From Trichoplax sp. H2 (taxonomy: Eukaryota; Placozoa; Uniplacotomia; Trichoplacea): 64,000 nucleotides of DNA. The notes beneath the pieces are model-generated. The model made no database searches. It was not told the DNA's origin and saw nothing but the letters and a program-made list of their open reading frames with translations. The stretch covers positions 930,001 through 994,000 of the forward strand of contig NOWV01000007.1 in the NCBI GenBank assembly GCA_003344405.1, given 5' to 3'. Below are positions 1 to 10,778 of the stretch, in pieces (the stretch's first letter is position 1; each line of letters opens with the position of its first letter). Made by a program: the position numbers and the translations under genes.

Positions 1-88
1 GTAAATTGAAAAGAGTTTATATTTACTTATTTAAAGGTAAGCATGAAAGTAAATCTACATTATGTTTAATTTCATTTCATTCATGAGC

Positions 89-3000
89 TTACGGTCTGGG
101 TCTTCTTGTCCTAGAATGATCGTGTTTACTACGCTTGCTTTGTTTGGAGCCAACACGTAGTGGCTTAGGAGCGGTAGTTTCGACTATAAGATACAGATTG
201 TTTTCATGGCTGATAACTTTCTCAAAGGTTACCGGATGTTTATATCCGTGTCCTTTGCTGTTTGATTTTTCATTCTCGTTTTCTTCCTTAGCATGCCCAT
301 AAAATATAGCATCTGGGGTATAAACCGGCCAATAATTATTACTATTAGTCATCGAGGTAATTCGACTTCTTTTTAATCTAAGCGACTGGCGCCAAGTTTT
401 TTTATCTATTCGGTTAAATTTATTTTCTTCGCCATTAGCAATTTGTTCTTGGATATTTCCTTCTGATGTTGACTCTGTAATTGGTGTTGCTTGCTTACAT
501 AATCGAATACCTAAACCATTAGTAGCTATAGATTTGGTGCCAGGAACCGGAGCATTTGTTCCTTTCTTTCGACTACCCCAAAATTGCACCGAATTATTAT
601 CCAATATTGCAGATGTATACGTTTTACCACACGTAACATTCTATTTAGAATCAAAGAAAGAAGAATCTATTCATGATTGCAGTCTATATGATACCTTTTA
701 ATTTGTACCTAGTCTATAGAAGTACTTATTAATTATCAGTAAATTCTCATCTTTTATTGATTGCAATCTCATGTGACTGGTGCTAATGGCAGTTAGTATT
801 TAAGACTTCTAATACTATAAAACGTTTCTGATATTTTTATTGATATCGGTAAATTAACTTACAATAGCTCTATAGCCTCGTAAATTGACTGTCGTTGCAT
901 AATCGGTAGGTCGATTATCACCAGTACCCAGTTGGCCAAAATCGTTATTACCAAAAGTGATTACTTCTCCCGACTGAGTAACAGCAGATGTGTGATTAAC
1001 CCCCAGACAAACTTGCATGATAAAATGTCTTGATAATAATTTAACAGGCAAAGGGCGGATCGCACGGTCGACAGTTACGGTTCGCTGTTTGTCAAATAAA
1101 AAAAAATGAATTCTATTGATGATATGGATGAAATACACGTTTGTTATCGTTAATTGACTAGGATAATTATATATTAAAGATTTCTTTACTTCGAATATTA
1201 TAAAACTAATTCTTATGATACCTTTCTTATAGTGTTTCGCACTCGTTTTAATAATCCTCGACGTTTGTTTAGACCTAGTTTATTATAGCTATTACTGATA
1301 TAGGAAAATTAAAAATACGAAAAAGTTATTATTTGGTACTATACACGTATAACATTTCGCTCTTAATATTTAGTTTAAAAACTTAATTACAGTAAATTTA
1401 CGCTTTAGTTAACTTAGCTTTGACGATATATGTATATACGTCATACTGCTTATTTTAGACCAATTTTAAACAGTTTGTTGATTTGCAAGTAAATCTTACT
1501 TTCCACATGCGTAAACTTTGCCAGAATTGGTTATAAACATTGTCCCATCGGTACCGCATAATACAGTTTTTATTGATACATCAGCTGGAAATTGGACCTT
1601 TGTAGGAATGCACCTATATGTGATAGTCTATTAGACAATACTACACGAGTAAAATGTTGTCTATGTATATAGATACTTCCATTAATTTAACATTGATATT
1701 AATTTCGATATTGTATTAACACTTTACCTGTCATCTTCATCCCCTAATCCAAGTTGACCATAACTTCCCGTCCCCCAAGTAAAGACCGTTCCATCAGTTG
1801 TTAAAGCCATAACATGTTCGTTTCCACAAGAGATGCTAGAAATATCTTTGCTTAAGAGTGATTCAATTAAGCGAGGTATTGTATACGGTGTCCATCCACC
1901 ATGTCCTAAACAGCCAGAATTACCAGCTCCACAGGTCATAATTATTCCATTTTCGCTAAGAAATATCGAAAAGCGGTTACCGCAGCATGCTCTATTATTA
2001 AAAAAGTATAAGTTTATAGCATTAGTTGAAACTAAGAAGATTTGAATTTTGCAGTCTAAAGAACTATCTTAAATCAAAGTGGAAGTAATTACGCAAGTAC
2101 TGTATAGCGCGTAAACCATAATAAATGTTAAAAATAAAAGACAACTATCATATCGATGGGCACAACAAAACCTATAGATGGATTTTCCCTTCAAATTTTC
2201 GATCATTGTTGGTCTCTCATAGCTCATAAGATTACCATGACCTAATTGCCCCATACAACCATTTCCCCAACTATATGCTGTTCTATCCGATGAAATGGCT
2301 ACGACGTGAGAGCTACCAACCGCAAGCTATAATAAATTGATTACAACATGGTAAGAAATTTATGTTCTCGTTTGTAAAACGATAGCTTGAGAAGGTATAT
2401 TCTTTACATTTTTATAAATCAATAGCAAATAGCAAACATTGATCCTTACGATATTACCTGAATGAAACATTTTCGACTTGGTAAATCGCACTGGTCCATG
2501 ATTATATTAGTTAAATTAAGGCAATATAATACCGATCTGAATCAAATTAAAAGTATATTACTGGTGTTGCAGAAACGAATAAAAAATATGTAGGCTGCCA
2601 GCGATGGCCGTTAATATTAAATTAATATACCTTTTCCTTTTACCAGCGGCAGAATCTGACATACAAGATATTTGATCATCCTCGAATTCATTGGGGTCAA
2701 AGTTACGCTCGATCTATAAAATAGTATCATAATAATCTGTTAGCAAGAGTCAATGGAATAAATAGATTTACTAACTAGTGTATTAGATTAATTAGAATAT
2801 CACAAATTGAAGTAAGTAAGCAATGAACAGAACCTCAGGCAGCCTTTGATAGTATATCTCATTTGCTGATGGGCGAACTTTAGGATCTTTTTGCAACATA
2901 TCAGAAATAAGACTAGAAAGTCCTGCACTATAATGACTACTAATTGGAGAAAAAGTACCCTAGATAAAATGAAAGTTTAATCAGAGGAGCTATGCTTATA

Positions 3001-5613
3001 CCTAATTATATTTATAACCAAATTTTACCGCTAAAAGTTAATTCCACAAGATTACCTTCATAATTTTATTAACTAAAGCTGGAAGATTAGAACCTTCGAA
3101 AGTTTTCTGAAGACTTGCCATTTCATGCAGTATGCATCCTAATGCCCAGATATCACTTTTATCATCGTAAGGCTTACTTTCACACTAAAACCATATTATG
3201 CAGTTCCAATATCATGGTAGAACATATTAGCATTACGTATAGCACGAATACTTTCGCAAATACTTTATGTTTTTTAATAGTAATAGAATAATGAGCTGGA
3301 TAATTTTTAGAAAGTAAAATATTGTTAATTTAACCTCCTTGACTTATTGAACTTACCATTTCTGGAGAAATATAATATGGTGTACCCAAGACAGTTTTTG
3401 CTTCTTTCGCAGTATCTGATAACACAGTAGAAATACCAAAATCTCCCATTTTTACGGTACCATCTTTCATAAGAAATATGTTGGCGGTCTTTAAATCTCT
3501 GTCAATAGTTGATATAGTGTCAGTTATGATGATAGTTGAGAAATCGCATCCTGATTGCACTATTAATCATCAATTAAGATTACCTATGCAAGATGTTATA
3601 GCTGTGAATATAACGAAGTGCAGATACAATTTGCTTAAATATATGTAATATCTCTCTTTCATCTAATTCTTCATTCGCTTGTGATAGATATTGTTGTAAT
3701 GTCCTATGTTGTAATAAAAAATAATTAAAATTGTTATTAAATCAGTGATGATCGCTACGTAGATAATTTATTAATTATGGATTAGAATGCCGTTTGAATT
3801 TCAGTATTAATCAGGGTACAAATAGCCAAGGTATTGTTTATAATTAGTTTAAAGGAAAAGTAATGTATATATATAAAAAATATTGGTATTAGGTTGCGGA
3901 ATAAATCTGTTGTATAGTTACACTTTCAGATTTCAATGAATCTCCGAAGAAATTGATATTTGCACATTGCAAAAAGGCAATCATGTCGATTTCTAGTTTA
4001 TCTAAATGCATAACTAGTATTTGAGCTAATACTGATAACATATTATTTAAGGTTTTCTCAAAAATNNNNNNNNNNNNNNNNNNNNAATTCTTCATTCGCT
4101 TGTGATAGATATTGTTGTAATGTCCTATGTTGTAATAAAAAATAATTAAAATTGTTATTAAATCAGTGATGATCGCTACGTAGATAATTTATTAATTATG
4201 GATTAGAATGCCGTTTGAATTTCAGTATTATAGTTACACTTTCAGATTTCAATGAATCTCCGAAGAAATTGATATTTGCACATTGCAAAAAGGCAATCAT
4301 GTCGATCTCTAGTTTATCTAAATGCATAACTAGTATTTGAGCTAATGCTGATAACATATTATTTAAGGTTTTCTCAAAAATATCGTCATACTCGCGAATA
4401 GAGCTTTATCAAGCAGTATTGATAATTATATCGCCAGAGAGCATAAATAAAGTGTATATAGCATAATACTGTATACGAGTATAGTGTGCAAATGAATAAA
4501 TGGCTTTACCCATCGTCTGCGTATTCCATTTCAATAATTAGCATGCCAGATTCTTCAAAGCTATCGTGATAGTGTACAATATTTGGATGATTAAGCATGG
4601 ATAAAACATTGACCTGCAAGTAAGCAATTTTTCTCCTATTAATCTTAAAAATTGCTAACATTATAGTATTTTAGACGCGTTGTTCTAGTAAAAAAATTAT
4701 CCATTGATGCATTCCTACCTCATTAATAGCTAACCGCCTTTCTGATGCGTTTAAGTCAATCATAGGGATTTGCTTCAAAATAATTTCAGAATTATCGCAC
4801 TTTCTACGACATAAAACGGCAGATCCATAAGCACCTAAAGTTATATCATCCCAAAACAATGGCACAATTGAGTCCTTAGCTGGCAACATGAATACGTATT
4901 ACCATATACATTATCGATTGAATAATAACACTAGATATTGATTTACTAGTCTATAACCTTTGCCAACAACTCGACACTTTTGAAAATCTGCCAAGGATTG
5001 ACTTGAATTTTTCCAGCCTTTTATCATTCCCGTTTTAAAAAAATTTTCTCCAACAGGAGTACTTTAAAGCGATCCAATAAATTCACACATGAATAAGCAG
5101 TTAGATATTCTTGAAAAGATGTATTTAAATTAATGACTACCGAAGGTAAAACTTTGATACTAATCAAGTTTCCATAATATATCCAACCCGTAGCTAATTT
5201 ATGAAACAACTTACCTACACGTTCCATCGGCCGTGTAAACTTCATTACCAATAATATCCTTAGCAATGTAAACATCAACCTATAATTACGCAAGAATGGC
5301 AACGAATTAATTATAAATGTAAATTTATCGTCCAAGATTAGTATTGAATAATATTTTAGACAAAATCACGGTTAAAGCATTTCATCAATTGTACAAAAAC
5401 ACGCTTTTATATTAATTTACGCTTAATTACCTCGGTAAAAGTTGACAACATCCGAATTAAGGGGTGTATATTTGCATTCATGGTAGTCAAAGATGAAGCT
5501 AGAAAGTTGATTTGCTTGGATTTACTGTTTGGATCAATGTAAGCTTTGACAAGATCGCCAAAGAATTCAAATATGTCTGTATCGCGTTGTTTGGTATCAA
5601 AGATATCAATGAA
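89..5613 (-). CDS. NEK9: NEK9-like NIMA-related kinase with RCC1 repeats (5' end incomplete)
   Basis: Seventeen exons were read, all in phase: 5431-5613, 5215-5279, 4958-5061, 4719-4834, 4510-4613, 3584-3703, 3357-3498, 3056-3184, 2834-2959, 2631-2713, 2458-2536, 2172-2326, 1728-1991, 1500-1613, 1222-1294, 863-1084, 89-640. They give 876 codons to the TGA stop. The kinase part shows the glycine loop VVGKGAYGSAV, the lysine in [22 protein letters not shown], the activation segment [10 protein letters not shown] and the DIWALGC helix. RCC1 blades follow, for example [29 protein letters not shown] and [13 protein letters not shown] basic Ser/Asn-rich tail of about 150 residues ends in RTRRPRP. 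In vertebrates NEK9 is a mitotic kinase acting in spindle and centrosome assembly upstream of NEK6/7; NEK8 has the same kinase-RCC1 order but no tail, so NEK9 is the better match. About 110 residues precede the glycine loop, longer than in human NEK9, and I do not recognise them. The methionine at 5025-5027 could be an alternative start; otherwise the start lies upstream of 5613. Confidence -1.
3665..4381. repeat. Duplicated block around an assembly gap, inside a NEK9-like intron
   Basis: Bases 3665-3809 recur at 4086-4230, and 3915-4065 recur at 4231-4381, with only a few base differences. The first copy holds about 105 extra bases (3810-3914) that the second lacks. The duplicate includes a partial copy (4086-4124) of the kinase exon at 3584-3703. 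The gap sits between the copies. This pattern fits two alleles joined end to end better than a real tandem duplication, and it inflates the intron between exons 4510-4613 and 3584-3703. Confidence -1.
4066..4085. other. Assembly gap, 20 N
   Basis: Run of exactly twenty N. The same length recurs at 29411-29430, so it is probably a placeholder, not a measured size. Confidence -1.
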
Positions 5614-8212
5614 CTGTATAGATTAAGAAACAGAGAACATTCATTATGGATTTGGCCTTAATTATTGAATGGTTGAACGACTTAGTAAAAGATATAAAGT
5701 AAGAAGGCACTCCTCTCTTTTCATTATTAAGAACCATTTCATAGTGACAACTAATTTATCGCATATTGTATAAAATTGAATAGAGAGAATTCCTTTCAAG
5801 CAGATTGACAAAAACTGTAACTCTTAATATCCTTTTTTTCAATGAGTTTTTTATTTGCAGTCCAGCGGGACTAAACTCATTAAAAATCTGTCAGTGTGCG
5901 TCTAATTTTATGATGAATAGTCCATGTATTTTCGTCAATACAATATCTTACAATCATTATCCTTAATTAAAGCGCGGCCTGTAAATTATACGTCTTTTCG
6001 TAATCGTAAACTAGCTATCCAGCTATGCCGATCATACTATTACATTAGAAACAGTTTTGTTTCAATCCAAGAATGTAAGTGATTTTGTTATCTTTTTTAG
6101 TAAAGTATTGTGCAATTGTGATTTATATACATGTGCGCTAAGTAGCTATAGCATAGACTATTATCACATAATACAAGAATAATAAAAATGAAGAGAAGAG
6201 GCTATGTATCGCCTGAAACTTATAGGTCTAAGGTATTAGATCAGCTATAGTAATATCTAAACTGTAATACATAGCAAACAATATTAATGGCGCTAAATAA
6301 TGCACTAATTAAGCCAATCTTAAAATGATAAAGGAACCATTAGTATAATGGATAGTGGTAAGGTCGATAAGTTACGGTTATGGTTTCCTATTTTCTTAGC
6401 AATAGTTCAATTCGTATAGATGATGCTGCAATGGATTGTATGAATTGATACGCCAACTACGAACATAAACTGTTATTCGTAGAATCTTATTAACTAGAAT
6501 ACATCACATTTTGACGATCGCAACATATAGAAAGTGGTAAAGTAGACATAAAATTCAAGCAATCCATTGCTTGAATTAATATGCCAACCACCAGCGTAAG
6601 CTATATTTATAGAATCTTATTAACTTGAGTATATCATATTTTGTCATTTTGATGATCACGTCATGTAGAAAGTGATAAAGTTGATGTATGATGAGAGCGA
6701 TGCAATGCGCAATTTGATGAATCACATGGACTGATAGGAGAAAAATTTGGGGAAAGTAATATTGTCGAAATGATGGAAGAATCTCTAGAAATAGAATTGA
6801 ACAACGAGTTCCGATTAATAGTTTCCCTGTTGGAATTTACACAGCTATAGCATTTGCCTTGAATATACTATGCTTTTAACTACTTGGACAACGATGGATT
6901 GCCTATGTTACATTCTTTTATACTTGTTTAAGAAAAAACTTGGCCGAACTAACATTTCAATTTATCCTTGTGTTGCTTCATTATTACGTTATTATATTCA
7001 TTAGTCATTTCTTTGAAAATTATATCTATACGTGCCTTTAATGTATTCAATTAGTTGGCAATACTATTTTATACTCCATCGAATAGTAAGACACACCTTG
7101 ATGATCACTTTGGTATATAAATAGACAAATCTTTCAAAAGCTTCGAAAATTTTATAGTCTTCTGACTGCATTACTGTATATCAAGGATATTTCTGTAGGT
7201 ACTTACGAGATGGAGTATGTTCATCACAGAATTTATCCACAAAAATTTACAACATTTTTATTATTTCAGTTAAGGAGTAATTTTAACTAAAGTTAAATAG
7301 TTGTTATTCTATTACTGTCCTTATAAAAACTACTCTACTCCGTTGAGTCGAGATAAAAAGAAATCTCTCTCTCTCTATCTAGAATATACTCAAGTATCGA
7401 AAATGGCGATAGCTGCAGTATTTTATCTACCGTCAAGAATAGGATAAAAGAATTGGTACGATCAATGCCAATTTCTATTGCTCATATTATAATATCTACA
7501 AATGATTAATTAATCTTTAATGATATACTATGTTTAATGTACTAATGAAAAAAGGTTAATTATCTTGTCTATTAGGATGTCAGTATTAAGTTTTAGTAAA
7601 TCAGAAGGACAATATTAGCGATATTTGTTATGGTATTAAAGGCTATTGAATATTCGATTGAGGCTTAAAATAATGTTTAGTATGGATCAAATTGAGTAGG
7701 GAATGACTATAAGTTGATTCACAAGAAATTGAGAGTGAAAGGATAGAAAGATATTAGAGATGGACATTGATTTTTTCTATTGTTTACAAAACCTATTCGA
7801 GATCTGTAGATCTGGTAGCAACAGATGAAAAGTAATGGAATTTTCAAAATGAAGTGTTAAAGGACTCAAGGTACGCGCATGCAGTACTGTATATCAAGAA
7901 AAGCTTTTTGTAGAACAAGTAAAAGTTACTGTTAAATATAGAAACATTACTGGCAAAGTCTATGGCTACAAGTTAATTAGCAGCGGTTACTAGTTAAACT
8001 GTCATAGATAGTTATATGTATTGAGTGAGAAATTGGTGAGAAATTACATTGAAGAACAGTCTACAGAGGTCACTAGTCATTAAGATGGGAACAAAGTATT
8101 TATTTTTGACAGCATCGATACAATTATAAAGGTTTGATTTGCACTTAATCTTGTTTATTGACTGTTATATATGTTAGTAGGATATTCCCTTGAATAACAG
8201 TGCATGTAGAAT
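5614..8212. other. Gene-poor stretch upstream of the NEK9-like gene
   Basis: No supported gene. The missing 5' exon(s) of the kinase should lie here or beyond. One speculative candidate is minus-strand 7207-7224: an ATG followed by five codons and a GTAAGT donor, in phase 0 with the exon at 5431-5613. A degenerate duplication and a palindrome are listed separately. Confidence -1.
6429..6686. repeat. Two degenerate tandem copies of a ~131-base unit with an internal palindrome
   Basis: Copy 1 (6429-6546) and copy 2 (6560-6686) share the order caatggatt/caatccatt, TAGAATCTTATTAACT, TATAGAAAGTGGTAAAGT-like segments, with many substitutions. Between them 6552-6577 is a palindrome with 12-base perfect arms (AATTCAAGCAAT) and a 2-base centre. 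No coding potential was seen. It is probably an old mobile-element relic. Confidence -1.
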
Positions 8213-9819
8213 GTGGTATATCAAAATAGTGGGAGAAATTTTGGCTTGAAGGGTAAAATTATAATCGTTCAAGTCAAAAAATGTTTCGTTGCATGTACAT
8301 ACAGAAAGAGAGCGGTAGCTAATTGTGGACAGTCTAATATGAATGATTCATTGATAGAATGTGCCATTGAAAGCGGGGATTCCGTAGACTACGGTAGTAG
8401 GGTACTGCATGTCGAGATAGACGTAGGAATAAAGTGGATATTTTGGCTGTAAGGATAAAATTATAGAGTTCAGGTTTGACCATGGTTAGCTATCATGTAA
8501 TAGAGTGAAAACTGTAGGTAGTTTTCGTCATCTATAGACGACGTATTGACGGGACAGTATATTGGGATAGGAATATGTGGCTATTGAGGTTGTAAAGGTA
8601 AAATTGTAACCGTTCAAGTTATACAATATCATAGTGTCATAATTGATCGTTATTTATAGGAGAGGAAATTTCATTCCATTTGCTTTCATGTACACTAAAC
8701 AGTCTACATGGCATGGATTGAATAAACTGCTTATCATGAATCAGTGAAGACAGTATGGCTAGCAATTGCAGCGAATTAAACATGAAGGTGATATGTTTAA
8801 AGCACGAATACTACCGTCTATCGATCGATTCACTTTATTCCTTTTGATCTACTCTAAAATATTAGCGAGAAAAAGAGAAAATAGGCGTAATCTTGTCAAG
8901 GTTTGATTCAATGGAGAAAAAAATTACAAAGGTAAAGAAGGAGTGTAGCGAACCATTTGTAGTTATACATAGTGGAATATTTCCATTTTGGTTGCCTTCT
9001 ACTATCTACGTGTAGAGTCAACAAATAGTTTGCTTGTATTGTATGTCCATATCAGTGTTGAAGATGGCCACATCAGTGAAATTTATGATTATTTTATGAT
9101 CAGTAATGGGGTGAAATTTTCTGTAATAATCAAGTCAAATGGGATAGTGTTTGTGCTTTGATGGTAACTGATTGAGTTTGCTGACGGGCAATCGATGCCA
9201 CGACGATACAATTTCGCGCAACCTCCATATCCAATGAATCGTAGGTCTAGTATTTTTTTTTTGTCACGTTGAATAATTGAGTTCAAGGTCCGTTAAGTAA
9301 ATTAATTCTTGGTAGTTGATATCATTTTCTGCACTCTCGGTGTCCACTACATGGTGTACCTGTATTTTACGGTAAGCAATAGGGCTGAGTCGATTTCTAC
9401 TGGATAATTTACATAAGATATCGAAGGGCATTTGGAATCCTTGAATAAGTTTATGAATAACGGTTTAAACATGAAAGCTACATGATTGGGGCTTTGCATA
9501 CAGAATCAGGAGAGTACCCTGTTGGCGACATTTCATGCACTATTTTTACCTTGTTGTCTTTGCCGGTGATATTGCATTTACCCGGTTGGCCATGCAATAA
9601 TACACCGATCAAAGCGATTTTCTTCCCTTGCAACGATCGATGAATTTTATCGCGTAACATTTGTAACGTGGATTCTTCATATTGATATTGGACAACAATC
9701 ACTTGCGATTTGACAGCAGCAATCAAGACCGCAGGAGAGGGGATTTTCGATGAGATAATTAATAAATTCTTCAAGTCGGATTGAACTATTCGTGATTTCT
9801 TAACAGTAGCGGTAGCCAT
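8213..9819 (-). pseudogene. Broken gene with a DUF4347-like N-terminus and decayed repeats
   Basis: A minus-strand first exon at 9550-9819 (90 codons, ATG at 9817-9819, donor AAG|GTAAAA) encodes a hydrophobic alpha/beta segment. It runs LLIISSKIPSPAVLIAAV, then VIVVQY, then a LLHGQPG turn. This resembles the small 'HG..G' domain DUF4347 (PF14252), which often starts very large repeat proteins; the assignment is from memory of the pattern. A second exon begins at 9359 in the matching phase (VHHVVDTESAEND) but stops at 9264-9266. The reading continues one frame over (LNSIIQRDKKKILDLRF), which suggests a frameshift. Further downstream three minus-strand fragments near 8232-8280, 8436-8478 and 8572-8622 share a motif like LNDYNFTLQAKIS, interrupted by stops. 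I infer a decayed DUF4347-plus-repeats gene. An intact ORF also runs through 9478-9819 if the donor is not used. Confidence -1.
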
Positions 9820-10778
9820 GATGTCGACAACAAGTTTCTATCCGACAGTTTTACAATAGTCTAAAATCAGGATAGTTAGTCTAAATGGCTTGGACGAGTA
9901 TCAGTTATCTTGTTGTACTATGATATGGAATGATGTTGTTATTGCTGCTATTCTTTTACATTTTACTCGATGCAAGATGAAAGGGTTGGTCAACTACGTC
10001 ACTCTCTATCTGTTCCTAATAGACATATCGCCTGATTGAGTCATTGTATTATGGTTTAAAAAGAAGAAGCATTTCAATGGGGTTTAAGAATAGCCGAGAA
10101 GAATGCTTCTCCTCTTGTCTTATTTGTGTTGGCTTTTCAGGGTGTTTATGACGCAGGCTCTACATCCTCCGGTAGTGGATAGTTCAGGGTAGTTTGTTAT
10201 TATTGTGTACAGAGTGTTTTCCTACTTAATATCTACCTAGTGTACTCCATCCATACTCTTTTTATGATGGCTAGCATTGATTGAAGGTTTTTAATCCGCC
10301 TGCTGTAAGCATCCAATGATTTGCAGTAGTTTAGCGTGTACGGTATATTGTACTGTGCACTACATTATTGTAGATCTTTTACACACTGTGCTACCAGCAG
10401 TCAAGTCATTTCAGGCCCCCAAAAGAAAGAAATGATCATCAACTAGTCAGTGCAATCTTGCAAAAGAACTTCCATTGAAATTATTTATGATTTAGCTTCA
10501 TGAACTTGAATAATGTCGTCCAAAAAGTTGAGCTGTAGTGAAAAGCTCCAAGTAGTGCTTCTATAGTACAGTACAGTCTACAGTCTACCGTATTGGAGAC
10601 TACAATACACTGTACACTTACTGTACTGTACTGTACGCATGCTCAGTCGTCGACAGTAGAATCCATACTACGACCAAAAGCCAAATCCGATTCACATGAC
10701 CAACTGTGTACTGTACTAGATCGATACTGTAATTATTAGTGTAATAAGAGGGATTTGTAAGGAGCGATTAATAGAGTA
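9820..10778. other. Intergenic stretch between the broken gene and SEC11
   Basis: No gene was seen. The last part is rich in TACTG/CTGTAC repeats, densest at 10566-10637. The promoters of the two divergent flanking genes, if functional, would lie here, but no TATA box or other element can be defended. Confidence -1.
10566..10637. repeat. TACTG/CAGTA pentamer-rich repeat
   Basis: Imperfect runs of the pentamer TACTG and its complement, containing the palindrome core CTGTAC many times in about 70 bases. It lies about 140 bases upstream of the SEC11 start codon. Confidence -1.

Noticed and set aside
5024-5335. 103-codon minus-strand ORF
   Set aside because: It runs in the wrong frame across two real exons and an intron of the NEK9-like gene.
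6331-6390. tRNA-like sequence (GGAACCATTAGTATAATGGA with a matching 3' arm)
   Set aside because: The D-arm/A-box part looks right, but the whole is under 60 bases, has no anticodon arm and no GGTTCGA-type B box; at most a pseudogene or chance hairpin.
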